In this document: positions 26,971 to 35,770 of the stretch, piece by piece
How the letters are laid out: each line of letters begins with the position of its first letter
Position numbering within the stretch: the first letter of the stretch is position 1
Source: Rhodospirillales bacterium
GTDB taxonomy: Bacteria; Pseudomonadota; Alphaproteobacteria; Acetobacterales; Acetobacteraceae
Direction: 5' to 3'
NCBI GenBank assembly: GCA_947447625.1
Contig: CANFKS010000009.1
Coordinates: 1 to 59,995 of the forward strand
DNA length: 59,995 nucleotides
Notes under the pieces: generated by a model
Database searches by the model: none
What the model was told of the DNA's origin: nothing
What the model saw: only the letters and a program-made list of their open reading frames with translations
Program-made: the position numbers and the translations under genes

Positions 26971-27975
26971 ATGTCTGATCCCATTCTCGTCGAAATCACC
27001 CGCGGCAGCCTCGTCGAGTCGGCCCATCACGGTTCCGCCGCCGTGATCGACGCCGACGGCAAGGTGGTGTTCTCCGCCGGCGACATCGATGCCGCCATCT
27101 TCCCCCGCTCCGCCGTCAAGTCGATGCAGGCGCTGCCCCTGGTCGAGAGCGGCGCCGCCGCCCGCCTGGCCCTCTCCGACGCCGAAATCGCGCTCGCCTG
27201 CTCCTCGCACAACGGCGAGGACATCCACGCCGAAACTGCCGCCTCCATGCTCGCCAAAGCGGGCCGCAGCGTCGCCACCCTCGAATGCGGCTGGCACTGG
27301 CCGAGCCATGACGCCTCCGCCCGCGCCCTGTCGGCCAAGGGCCTGGTGCCGAGCGCGCTCCACAACAACTGCTCCGGCAAGCATTCCGGCTTCGTCTGCC
27401 TCGCCTGCGACCGCGGCGATGACCCCAGCGGCTATATCGGCCCCGATCACCCCACCATGCGCCAGGTCACGGCCGCCCTCTCGGAGATGACCGGCACCGT
27501 GCTCGACGCCCGCAACCGCGGCACCGACGGCTGCTCGATCCCCACTTTCGCCATCCCGCTGCGCGGCCTCGCCCACGGCTTCGCCCGCTACGGCACCGGC
27601 ACCGGCATGGCCCCCGACCGCGCCACCGCCGCTGCCAAAATCCGCGCTGCCGTCACCGCCAACCCGATGATGATCGCCGGCACCGGCCGCTTCGATACGA
27701 AAATGATACAAGCCATGGGCGCCCGCGTCTTCTGCAAAGGCGGCGCCGAAGGCGTCTTCTGCGCCAGCCTGCCCGAACTCGGCTACGGCATCGCCGTGAA
27801 ATGCGACGACGGTGCCGGCCGCGCCGCCCAGGTCGTCGGCGCCGCCCTCATCGAGCGCCTGCTGCGCCCCGAGGGTGCCGCCGCCGAAGCAGTCGGCAAA
27901 CTCGCCCGCCCCGCCATCACCAACTGGAACAAGATCCACGTTGGCGAGATGCGACCCGCCGCCACCTTGCGCTAA
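26971..27975 (+). CDS. L-asparaginase II family protein
   Basis: 334 aa of the thermolabile asparaginase II (PF06089) family, which hydrolyses asparagine to aspartate and ammonia and is unrelated to the E. coli AnsB type. Family segments: RSAVKSMQALPLVESGAA, LACSSHNGED, ALHNNCSGKHSGFVCLA, and NRGTDGCSIPTFAIPL. ATG 26971 is used; GTG 26965 in frame is an alternative. It is cytoplasmic, with no signal peptide. Confidence 0.9.
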   Translation: MSDPILVEITRGSLVESAHHGSAAVIDADGKVVFSAGDIDAAIFPRSAVKSMQALPLVESGAAARLALSDAEIALACSSHNGEDIHAETAASMLAKAGRSVATLECGWHWPSHDASARALSAKGLVPSALHNNCSGKHSGFVCLACDRGDDPSGYIGPDHPTMRQVTAALSEMTGTVLDARNRGTDGCSIPTFAIPLRGLAHGFARYGTGTGMAPDRATAAAKIRAAVTANPMMIAGTGRFDTKMIQAMGARVFCKGGAEGVFCASLPELGYGIAVKCDDGAGRAAQVVGAALIERLLRPEGAAAEAVGKLARPAITNWNKIHVGEMRPAATLR

Positions 27976-28021
27976 CCCCGACCGTGTTCACTCTTCGTCA
28001 ACCTCAAAGGGAGACCAGCCT

Positions 28022-29602
28022 ATGAAAACCAGCCGGCTATTGCTCGGGATCGGCCTTGCGGCCTTCGCCGCAATGGCGATGCCCGCCAAGGCGGAGGTCG
28101 TGTTCAAATGGGCCAACGATGGCGACGTGCGCGCCATGGACCCCAACACGCTCGACGAAACCGTCCAGAACTCCTTCCTCGGCAACATCTACGAGCCGCT
28201 CGTCCGCCGCAACCGCAAGCTCGAAGTCGAGCCCGCTCTGGCCGTCAGCTACGAGCAATCCGGCCCCACCACGTGGCGCTTCCATCTCCGCCCCGGCGTG
28301 AAGTGGCAGGACGGCACCGCCTTCACCGCCGATGACGTGCTGTTCTCCTATCAGCGCATCACCTCCAAAACCTCGCAGACCAGCGGCAACGTCTCCACCG
28401 TCGCCGGTGTCCGCAAAATCGACGCCCTCACCGTCGAATTCGATACCAAAGGGCCGGACCCCATCCTGCCCAGCGAATTCACCAACTTCCCGATGCTGCC
28501 CAAGCATTGGATGGAGGCGAACAACGCCGCCACCCCCGTCATCATCGGCCAGGGCGAGAACTTCGCGCTGCGCAACGCCATGGGCACCGGCGCCTTCAAG
28601 CTGGTCTCCCGCGAGGCCGACCGCAAAAACGTCCTCGAACGCAACCCCGCCTGGTGGGACAAGGTCGAGCACAACCTTGACCGCGTTGAATTCACCGTCA
28701 TCTCCTCCGCCGCCACCCGCGTTGCCGCCCTGCTCTCCGGCGAGATGGACATGATCTATTCCGTCCCCCCGCAGGATATCGACCGGATCAAGCAGGCCCC
28801 CGGCATCAAGATCATCCAGGGCCCGGAACTGCGCACCATCTATCTCGGCATGGACCAGGCCCGCGACGAACTCCTGTTCTCCAACGTCAAGGGCAAGAAC
28901 CCCTTCAAGGACCTCCGGGTACGCCAGGCCTTCGCCCTCGCCATCGACGAGGAAGCCATCGTCAGCCGCGTCATGCGCGGCCAGGGCCGTGCCACCTGGA
29001 TGATGTGGGGCCCGGGCGTGAACGGCTACAACGCCGCCCTCGACGTCCGCCCCAAGGTCGACATCGCCAAGGCCAAGGCCCTGCTCGCCGAAGCCGGCTA
29101 CCCCAACGGCTTCGAAGTCACGCTCGACTGCTCCAATGACCGCTACATCGCTGACGAACAGATCTGCGTCGCATTGTCGGCCATGTATGCCCGCATCGGC
29201 GTCAAGGTGAACGTCTTCGCCCGCACCAAGGTGAAGTTCTTCGCCGACATCGCCTATCCGGACTACAAAACCAGCTTCTACATGCTGGGCTGGACCCCCT
29301 CCACCTACGACGCGGACAACGTGATCCGTGATCACATCGTCTCGCGCAGCAAGAAACTCTCGGTCGGCAACGCCACCGGCTACTCCAGCAGCCGGATCGA
29401 CGATCTCGAAGAAAAGATCGCCGCCGAACTCGACCAGAAAAAGCGCCAGGGCTACATCGACGAAGTCACCAAAATCCTGCAGGACGAAGTGGGCTACATC
29501 CCGCTGCACCAGCAAGGCATCACCTGGGCCTCGCGCGACACCATCGAACTGACCCAACCCGCGGACAACTCGTTCCCGATGCGCTGGGTTCGCAAGAAGT
29601 AA
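28022..29602 (+). CDS. ABC transporter substrate-binding protein, family 5 (orphan)
   Basis: 526 aa. It has a Sec signal peptide (MKTSRLLLGIGLAAFAAMAMPAKA, cleaved before EVVF) and the SBP_bac_5 pattern: VRAMDPNTLDETVQNSFL, VKWQDGTAFTADDVLFSYQR, GTGAFKLVSRE, VRQAFALAIDEEAI. AGGGAGA precedes the ATG. It lies 46 bp after the asparaginase gene, and no permease or ATPase is adjacent, so it must work with a transporter encoded elsewhere. The solo arm of a MITE-like element follows it. Confidence 0.88.
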   Translation: MKTSRLLLGIGLAAFAAMAMPAKAEVVFKWANDGDVRAMDPNTLDETVQNSFLGNIYEPLVRRNRKLEVEPALAVSYEQSGPTTWRFHLRPGVKWQDGTAFTADDVLFSYQRITSKTSQTSGNVSTVAGVRKIDALTVEFDTKGPDPILPSEFTNFPMLPKHWMEANNAATPVIIGQGENFALRNAMGTGAFKLVSREADRKNVLERNPAWWDKVEHNLDRVEFTVISSAATRVAALLSGEMDMIYSVPPQDIDRIKQAPGIKIIQGPELRTIYLGMDQARDELLFSNVKGKNPFKDLRVRQAFALAIDEEAIVSRVMRGQGRATWMMWGPGVNGYNAALDVRPKVDIAKAKALLAEAGYPNGFEVTLDCSNDRYIADEQICVALSAMYARIGVKVNVFARTKVKFFADIAYPDYKTSFYMLGWTPSTYDADNVIRDHIVSRSKKLSVGNATGYSSSRIDDLEEKIAAELDQKKRQGYIDEVTKILQDEVGYIPLHQQGITWASRDTIELTQPADNSFPMRWVRKK

Positions 29603-29610
29603 GTCGAGCC

Positions 29611-29725
29611 AGGAAGGGGAAGCGCTTCTTTTTTTGAAAAAAAAGAAGCAAAAAAACTTTCCCCCTTAAGGTCCTTCGGATGGAGAGGGGCGAAGCCATG
29701 CAATCGCCCCTCTCGCCATCCGTCT
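29611..29725. repeat. MITE-like element, locus C (one arm and central palindrome only)
   Basis: A single hairpin arm (29620-29662) of the same family as the other loci is followed by a central palindrome: GGATGGAGAGGGGCGA (29678-29693) with TCGCCCCTCT-CG-CCATCC (29704-29721). The second outer arm expected near 29740 is missing. It lies between the binding-protein gene and prfC. Confidence 0.75.
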
Positions 29726-29778
29726 CCCCCCAATCCACAAAACTTTGATCCCGCCGAGCAGCACGCTATACAGGCAGC

Positions 29779-31332
29779 ATGAGCCAGACCCTGACCCTGG
29801 ACGCCGCCGGCGAAATCGCCCGGCGGCGTACCTTTGCCATCATCTCCCATCCCGATGCCGGCAAGACCACGCTGACCGAGCACCTGCTGCGTGCCGGCGG
29901 TGCGATCCAGCTTGCCGGCAACGTCCGCGCCAAAGGCGAGCGCCGCCGCACCAGGTCCGACTGGATGGGCATCGAGCGCGACCGCGGCATTTCCGTCGTC
30001 ACCTCGGTGATGACCTTCGAATACGCCGGCTGCGTCTTCAACCTGCTCGATACTCCCGGCCATGAAGACTTCTCCGAAGACACCTACCGCACCCTGACCG
30101 CGGTCGACGCCGCGGTGATGGTGATCGACGCCGCCAAGGGCATCGAAGCCCGCACGCGCAAGCTCTTCGAAATCTGCCGCATGCGCGACATCCCGATCCT
30201 CACCTTCATCAACAAGATGGACCGCGAGGCGCAGGACCCCTTCGCTTTGCTCGACGAAGTCTCCTCCGCCCTCGCGCTCGACACCGCGCCCGTCACCTGG
30301 CCGATCGGCCGCGCCGCCGAATTCGCCGGCACCTACGACATGCGCAAACACACCTACCACCACACCACCGACCTCCCCCAATCCGACCCGCGCCTCATCG
30401 CGGTCGCCGAGGAGATCGACCTTGCCCGCGCCGCTTTGCCTGAATTCGATGTCGAAGCCTTCTACCAGGGCCACCTCACCCCGGTCTTTTTCGGCAGCGC
30501 CATCAAGCATATCGGCGTCTCCGACCTGCTCGACGGCCTCGCCGAATACGGCCCCAAGCCGCGCGCCCAGCCCGCCGACACCCGCATCGTCGAGGCCTCC
30601 GAACCGAGCCTCACCGCCCTGGTGTTCAAGATCCAAGCCAACATGGACCCCAACCACCGCGACCGCATCGCCTTCGCCCGCGTCTGCTCCGGCCGCCTGG
30701 TCCGCGGCATGCGCCTCAAGCAGGTCCGCACCGGCAAGGTGATCCCGCTCCACGCGCCGCAATTCTTCTTCGCCCGCGAACGCGAAATCGCCGACGAGGC
30801 CTTCGCCGGCGACGTCGTCGGCATCCCCAATCACGGCACCTTGCGCATCGGTGACACGCTCTCCGAAAACGAGGACATCAATTTCGTCGGCGTCCCCTAC
30901 TTCGCCCCCGAAATCCTCCGCCGCGTCCGCCTCGATGACGCGATGAAAGCCAAGAAACTGCGCCAAGCCCTGCAGGAACTCGCCGAGGAAGGCGTCGTCC
31001 AGCTCTTCCGCCCGCAGGACGGCGCCCCCCCCATGGTCGGCGTCGTCGGCACCCTACAACTCGACGTCCTGGTCTCCCGCCTCGGCGCCGAATACGGCGT
31101 GAAAATCGGCTTCGAGGAAACCCCCTACCAACTCGCCCGCTGGGTCTCCGGCGACAAGCTCAAGGTCGCCCGCTTCATCGAAACCCAGCGCAGCGCCATG
31201 GCCGACGACGTCGACGGGGACCCCGTGTTCCTCGCCACCTCGAACTTCATGATGCGCCGCACCGCGGACGGCAATCCAGACCTCATTTTCCGCGATATCA
31301 AGGACTTCAAGGCCGAAAAAGCCTCACCCTGA
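29779..31332 (+). CDS. prfC: peptide chain release factor 3
   Basis: 517 aa translational GTPase that recycles RF1/RF2 from the ribosome after termination. G-domain motifs: HPDAGKTTLTEH (G1), the switch ERDRGISVVTSVM, DTPGHEDFSEDTYRTL (G3, with the RF3-specific SEDTYR), and NKMDREAQDP (G4). Domains II and III follow at normal length. It is cytoplasmic and appears monocistronic; the cupin gene follows after 23 bp. Confidence 0.95.
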   Translation: MSQTLTLDAAGEIARRRTFAIISHPDAGKTTLTEHLLRAGGAIQLAGNVRAKGERRRTRSDWMGIERDRGISVVTSVMTFEYAGCVFNLLDTPGHEDFSEDTYRTLTAVDAAVMVIDAAKGIEARTRKLFEICRMRDIPILTFINKMDREAQDPFALLDEVSSALALDTAPVTWPIGRAAEFAGTYDMRKHTYHHTTDLPQSDPRLIAVAEEIDLARAALPEFDVEAFYQGHLTPVFFGSAIKHIGVSDLLDGLAEYGPKPRAQPADTRIVEASEPSLTALVFKIQANMDPNHRDRIAFARVCSGRLVRGMRLKQVRTGKVIPLHAPQFFFAREREIADEAFAGDVVGIPNHGTLRIGDTLSENEDINFVGVPYFAPEILRRVRLDDAMKAKKLRQALQELAEEGVVQLFRPQDGAPPMVGVVGTLQLDVLVSRLGAEYGVKIGFEETPYQLARWVSGDKLKVARFIETQRSAMADDVDGDPVFLATSNFMMRRTADGNPDLIFRDIKDFKAEKASP

Positions 31333-31355
31333 CCCGACCCGAGAAAGACCTCTCC

Positions 31356-31745
31356 ATGACCGGCACGATCGTCCACCACGCCGCCACCGACAGCTTCGAC
31401 GGCGGCCTGCGCGCCTTCTTCGAATACCGCGACCTCGGCATCGCCTCGGCCAGCGACGGCAAAATCGGCGCCCATGTCATCCGCGCCACCCCGGGCGAAG
31501 GCGCCAGGCCCGAATGGCACATCCACGAACTCGACTTCCAGATGGTCTATATCCTCAAGGGCTGGGTCGAATTCGAATACGAGGACGCCGGCTTCGTCCG
31601 CCTCGAAGCCGGCTCCTCCGTCTACCAGCCGCCCCGCATCCCCCACCGCGAAATCCGCCACAGCGACGACATCGAAATGCTCGAAATCACCGCCCCAGCC
31701 CAATTCGTCACAAAAATGGTGCCGCCGCCCGCATCAGCGGCCTGA
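31356..31745 (+). CDS. cupin domain protein
   Basis: 129 aa single-domain cupin. Motif 1 appears as EWHIHELDFQMVYILKGWVEFEY and motif 2 as YQPPRIPHREIRHSDD. The His and Glu positions could bind a metal. Small cupins of this sort can be enzymes or ligand sensors; the role cannot be told here. Confidence 0.85.
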   Translation: MTGTIVHHAATDSFDGGLRAFFEYRDLGIASASDGKIGAHVIRATPGEGARPEWHIHELDFQMVYILKGWVEFEYEDAGFVRLEAGSSVYQPPRIPHREIRHSDDIEMLEITAPAQFVTKMVPPPASAA

Positions 31746-31867
31746 CAACCCCTCTCTCCGACAAATGCGCCAAAAACGCCTCCATCCGCGCACCCCCGGC
31801 ATTGCTGCGGCCATCCACCAGCGCCACCTCGCGCAACCACCCGGCGGCGTGGAGCCGAAAACCTGGA
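31708..31867 (-). pseudogene. possible 3' remnant of an unidentified gene
   Basis: Minus-strand frame, stop at 31708-31710, reading upstream FRLHAAGWLREVALVDGRS, then GGARMEAFLAHLSERG and PLMRAAAPFL. The third positions are GC-rich and the segment reads like the helical end of a soluble protein. No start codon or upstream continuation is available because the next binding-protein gene ends here in another frame. It may be a decayed gene tail or chance. Confidence 0.25.
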
Positions 31868-33454
31868 TCACGACTTCGCCACGTTCCAGAACACCGGCAC
31901 CGGCCCCTTCAAATGCCCCGACACCCCCTTCCGCCACGCCGCGGACTGCCGATAATTGCCCAGCGGCACCAGCAGCGCCTCATCGAACACCGCCTGCTGG
32001 ATCGCCCGCGCCAGCCGCTTCTTCTCCGACCCATCCGCGCTGTCGATCCACGCCTCGCGCAACGCCTCGATCCGCGGAATCTCCGGCGCCCCATACCAGC
32101 CCTTCGCCCCGTTCGTCCGAATCCCCGGCGCACTCAGCGGATCCACATAATCCGCCCCCGGGAACGACGTGCAGAACAACGACCATCCCCCCTTCTCCAA
32201 CGGATCCCGCTTGGCCCGGCGCTGCACCACCGTGCCCCAATCCATCGCCTGGTCATCAAGATTGAACCCCACCTGCTTCAACCGCGCCGCGCAAACCTGG
32301 CTCATCGCGTCATAGAACGGCTGATCCGTCGGATGCATCAGCACCACCCGCTCCCCGCCATACCCCGCCTCCCTCATCATCGCCTTCACATCGGCGTCGG
32401 ATTTGCGCCCCCCCACGACATCCATCCCCGCATCGTTCTCATACGCCGTCCCCTTCAGGAACAGCCCGATCGGCGCCGTATAGCTCGCCGCATCGTCGCC
32501 CATGAACGACTGCATCACATCGACCGGGTTGATCGCCGCCAAAATCGCCCGCCGCAGCAGCCGGTTGTCCGTCGGCGCCACCGCCATGTTCGGCCGCATC
32601 ACCGGATACAGCCCGAACGGATCGAGCCGCTCCACCACCACATTGCGATCCGCCCGCAACTGCCCGATCAGATCCGGCAGCGGGATTTCCAGCCAATCCA
32701 CCGCGGCGGAGCGCAGCGCATTGTTCGCCGTCGACGGATCGGGGATCACCTTCCACTCCACCCGATCGACCAGCACGGCTTTCGCCCCGGCCGTGAAACT
32801 CGGTGTCCCCTGCCGCGGCACATAGGCGGCGAACTTGCTGAACACCGCCGCAGCCCCGGAATCATACTCCTTCGGCTCGAACCGGAACGGCCCGCTGCCC
32901 ACCACTTCGGTGATCTGCTTGGACGCATCGACCGCACTCGCAATCCGCTCCGGCATGATGAACGGCGGGCTCGGCTGCGTCTTGGCCAACGCAAACGGCA
33001 GCGACGGGAACGGCTTGCGCAGCCGGAACACCAGCGTCCGGTCATCCGGCGCCTCCAGCGCATCCATCCTTGCCGCGATCGTCTGCCCCACCCCGTCGCG
33101 CTGCATCCACCGCTTCAGCGACGCCACGCAATCCCGCGCCAACACCCTGCTGCCATCATGAAACACCAACCCGTCGCGCAGCGTCATCGTCCAGAGCTTG
33201 CCGTCGTCCTCGGTGACAAACCCCTCCACCATCTGCGGCGACGGGTTCAACTGCGCATCCAGCCCGAACAACGTGTCGAACACCATGAACCCGTAGTTCC
33301 GCGTCACCGTCGCCGTCGTCCAGATCGGGTCAAGACTCGTCAAATTGGCCTGCGGCACGAACACCAGCGTGCGCGACCCTGCGGTTTGCGCCAGCGCCGG
33401 GCGGGCCAGAACACTGGCCGATGCGGCAGCGGTCAGAAAACGACGACGTTTCAT
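31868..33454 (-). CDS. ABC transporter substrate-binding protein, family 5 (orphan)
   Basis: 528 aa. It has a Tat-like leader (MKRRRFLTAAASASVLARPA, cleavage after ALA) and SBP_bac_5 segments: LTSLDPIWTTATVTRNYGFM, LWTMTLRDGLVFHDGSRV, GSGPFRFEPKEYD, LLRRAILAAINPVDVMQS. A start upstream at 33631 is not supported. There is no permease nearby. It is divergent from the P1 peptidase gene, whose product may process what it captures; that is inference. Confidence 0.88.
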   Translation of the reverse strand: MKRRRFLTAAASASVLARPALAQTAGSRTLVFVPQANLTSLDPIWTTATVTRNYGFMVFDTLFGLDAQLNPSPQMVEGFVTEDDGKLWTMTLRDGLVFHDGSRVLARDCVASLKRWMQRDGVGQTIAARMDALEAPDDRTLVFRLRKPFPSLPFALAKTQPSPPFIMPERIASAVDASKQITEVVGSGPFRFEPKEYDSGAAAVFSKFAAYVPRQGTPSFTAGAKAVLVDRVEWKVIPDPSTANNALRSAAVDWLEIPLPDLIGQLRADRNVVVERLDPFGLYPVMRPNMAVAPTDNRLLRRAILAAINPVDVMQSFMGDDAASYTAPIGLFLKGTAYENDAGMDVVGGRKSDADVKAMMREAGYGGERVVLMHPTDQPFYDAMSQVCAARLKQVGFNLDDQAMDWGTVVQRRAKRDPLEKGGWSLFCTSFPGADYVDPLSAPGIRTNGAKGWYGAPEIPRIEALREAWIDSADGSEKKRLARAIQQAVFDEALLVPLGNYRQSAAWRKGVSGHLKGPVPVFWNVAKS

Positions 33455-33539
33455 GGTGTATCTCCTCGATCTTCGCCGCCCGTATAGACCATTCACACCC
33501 TCCCATGGGAGTGTTCCCAACCCAGCCAGGAGTTTCAAA

Positions 33540-34610
33540 ATGAAACGCGCCCGCCTCCGTGACCTCGGTATCGCCACCGGCCGCCTCCCCCCCGGCCCCT
33601 GGAACGCCATCACCGACGTGCCCGGCGTCAAAGTCGGCTACGCCAGCCTGGTGCACGACACCCCCGTCGTCGCCCGCACCGGCGTCACCGCCATCTGGCC
33701 CGCCGGCGATGACATCTGGTCCAACTGGGTTTTCGCCGGCGCCCACTCCTTCAACGGCAACGGCGAAATGACCGGCCTCGCCTGGATCGCCGAACAAGGC
33801 CTCATCAGCGCGCCGATCTGCATCACCAACACCTACTCCGTCGGCCTCGTGCGCGATGCCATCTGCGCGCTGGCCGTCCGCGACAACGCCCCCCAACCCT
33901 GGCACCTCCCCGTCGCCGCCGAAACCTATGACGGCTGGCTCTCCGACAGCGCCGCCTTCCCCGTCACCACCGAGCTTGCTTTCGCTGCGCTGGACGGCGC
34001 CACCTCGGGCCCCATTGCCGAAGGCAATGTCGGCGGCGGCACCGGCATGAACTGCCACGAATTCAAAGGCGGCACCGGCACCGCCTCCCGCGTCGTCACC
34101 ATCGACGGCACCGCCTACACCGTCGGCGCCCTCGTCCAGGCCAATTACGGCGAACGCGCCCATCTCCGCATCGACGGCGTGCCCGTCGGCCGCGAAATCC
34201 CCACCACCGAAATCCCCTCCTACCGCGCCAACCCCGGCGAAGCCGGCTCCATCATCGTCATCCTCGCCACCGACGCCCCCCTCCTGCCCATCCAATGCCA
34301 ACGCCTCGCCCGCCGCGCCACCACCGGCCTTGCCTGGGTCGGCGGCATCGGCGGCAACGGCAGCGGCGACATCTTCCTCGCCTTCTCCACCGGCAACCGC
34401 ATCGCCGCCGAAGCCGGCCTCAGCGATGTCCGCATGATTGCCCCGCCGCACATGACCCCCCTCTTCGAAGCCGCCGCCGAAGCCACCGAAGAAGCCATCC
34501 TCAACGCCATGACGGCGGCCGAGACCATGACGGGGCAGCACGGGCGCACCTCCCATGCCCTGCCGCTTGATCGGCTGCAGGAGGTGATGCGCAAGCATCG
34601 AAGGATTTAA
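33540..34610 (+). CDS. P1 family peptidase (DmpA-like aminopeptidase)
   Basis: 356 aa N-terminal-nucleophile type peptidase related to DmpA and BapA, which release N-terminal residues or beta-alanyl groups from peptides. Conserved segments: WNAITDVPGVKVGYASL, NVGGGTGMNCHEFKGGTG, and the self-cleavage region GGIGGNGSGDIFLAFSTGN, whose Ser would become the nucleophile after processing. AGGAG precedes ATG 33540. It has no signal peptide and is probably cytoplasmic. Confidence 0.9.
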   Translation: MKRARLRDLGIATGRLPPGPWNAITDVPGVKVGYASLVHDTPVVARTGVTAIWPAGDDIWSNWVFAGAHSFNGNGEMTGLAWIAEQGLISAPICITNTYSVGLVRDAICALAVRDNAPQPWHLPVAAETYDGWLSDSAAFPVTTELAFAALDGATSGPIAEGNVGGGTGMNCHEFKGGTGTASRVVTIDGTAYTVGALVQANYGERAHLRIDGVPVGREIPTTEIPSYRANPGEAGSIIVILATDAPLLPIQCQRLARRATTGLAWVGGIGGNGSGDIFLAFSTGNRIAAEAGLSDVRMIAPPHMTPLFEAAAEATEEAILNAMTAAETMTGQHGRTSHALPLDRLQEVMRKHRRI

Positions 34611-34800
34611 GGGCAGGAAGCGCTTCTTTTTTTGAAAAAAAAGAAGCAAAAAAACTTCACCCGATAAGGTTCTTGAAGCGGAGACAGGCGAAGCCAAAAT
34701 CCAATCGGCTCCGACTCTCCCAACTCACCACATCCCACCCAAGCCAAGCGGATAAAAGTTTTTTGCTTCTTTTTTTCAAAAAAGAAGCGCTTCCCTTCCC
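34611..34800. repeat. MITE-like element, locus D
   Basis: Left arm 34615-34660 and right arm 34751-34798 are inverted hairpin arms (GCGCTTC plus T run; A run plus GAAGC; AAAAACTT). They fill the gap exactly between the stop codons of the convergent P1 peptidase and DapA-like genes. The interior carries a weak CGAAGCC / GGCTCCG pair. The hairpins can end transcription of both genes. Confidence 0.88.
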
Positions 34801-35688
34801 TTACTCCGCCGCCGGGTTTTGCCCAATCGCTGCCATCGCCCGCGCAATCCGGATCCCCACGCTCGCATCCACCGGCCGGAACGGCGGGCGCACGCTGCGC
34901 CATGCCGCCTCGCCCGTCTGTGCCGCCAGGATCGACTTGATCACCGGCAGAAACGGCTGCTCGATCATCCCGCAAGCTGCGGTCATATCGGCGGTCCCGG
35001 CCGATCCCTTGAACATCGCCGCCACGAGATGCGGCACGATATTCACCATCCCGCAAATCGTCCCGACCCCGCCAGCCGCCAGCGCCCGGTCGATCAGCAC
35101 TTCGGAGCCGACTAGCGAGCCGATGTCCGGCGCATGCGCGCGAAACGCCAGGAAGCTGTTCCAATCCCCCGTGCTGTCCTTCACCCCGGCCATCACCGCG
35201 CCGTAGCGCGCCCGCAGCCGCCCCAGCGCCGGCGCCGGTGTCGGAACGCCGGAAATCTGGGGAATATGATAGGCGCACACGCGCAGCCGATCCGACGCAA
35301 CACCCTCGATGATCGCGGCAAAGGCATCTTCGATGCCCTGCTCCGTCACATCGCGATAATAGTACGGCGGCAGGATCATCGCATGTACGAGACCAAGGCC
35401 CATCATGTCGCGGGTCAGGCCGATACTGTCCGGAATCGCCGGGCAGCCGGTGCCGAGCGCGATTTTGTCTGCCGGCACGCCCGACTTCAGCAGCGTCTCG
35501 ACTGCCGCCAACTTCTCGCTGGCCGAAAACGAACTGCCCTCGCCCGTCGTCCCAAACGGCACCAGGCCGTCGCAGCCGTTATCGAGGAGAAATTTGCCAT
35601 GGCGCGCCAGCAGCGCATGATCCACAGCGCCATCGGCGTCGAGCGGCGTGGTCATGGCAGACCACAAGCCGCGAATACAATCTGTCAT
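34801..35688 (-). CDS. dihydrodipicolinate synthase/N-acetylneuraminate lyase family protein
   Basis: 295 aa class I aldolase. Motifs: PFGTTGEGSSFSASEKL (substrate carboxylate loop), AYHIPQISGVP (catalytic Tyr), and MAGVKDSTGDWN (Schiff-base Lys). The family covers lysine biosynthesis DapA and several sugar-acid or hydroxyproline lyases. The His in YHIP and the absence of a lysine gene context argue against true DapA, so no symbol is given. ATG 35688. Confidence 0.87.
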   Translation of the reverse strand: MTDCIRGLWSAMTTPLDADGAVDHALLARHGKFLLDNGCDGLVPFGTTGEGSSFSASEKLAAVETLLKSGVPADKIALGTGCPAIPDSIGLTRDMMGLGLVHAMILPPYYYRDVTEQGIEDAFAAIIEGVASDRLRVCAYHIPQISGVPTPAPALGRLRARYGAVMAGVKDSTGDWNSFLAFRAHAPDIGSLVGSEVLIDRALAAGGVGTICGMVNIVPHLVAAMFKGSAGTADMTAACGMIEQPFLPVIKSILAAQTGEAAWRSVRPPFRPVDASVGIRIARAMAAIGQNPAAE

Positions 35689-35741
35689 CAGGATGTTCCT
35701 TCGAGCGTTGCCCCAAACTCGCACCCAGGCCTGAGAAAGGG

Positions 35742-35765
35742 AAGGGGGGCTTGCGCCCCCCTTTT
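35742..35765. terminator. hairpin terminator between dapA-like and clpA
   Basis: AAGGGGGGC pairs with GCCCCCCTT around TTGC. It directly follows the clpA stop (minus strand). The plus strand has TTTT after the stem. Confidence 0.75.
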
Positions 35766-35770
35766 GCGTA

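Noticed and set aside
34801-35688. True lysine-pathway dapA
   Set aside because: The family motifs are present but the YHIP variant and the catabolic neighbourhood do not support a biosynthetic assignment.
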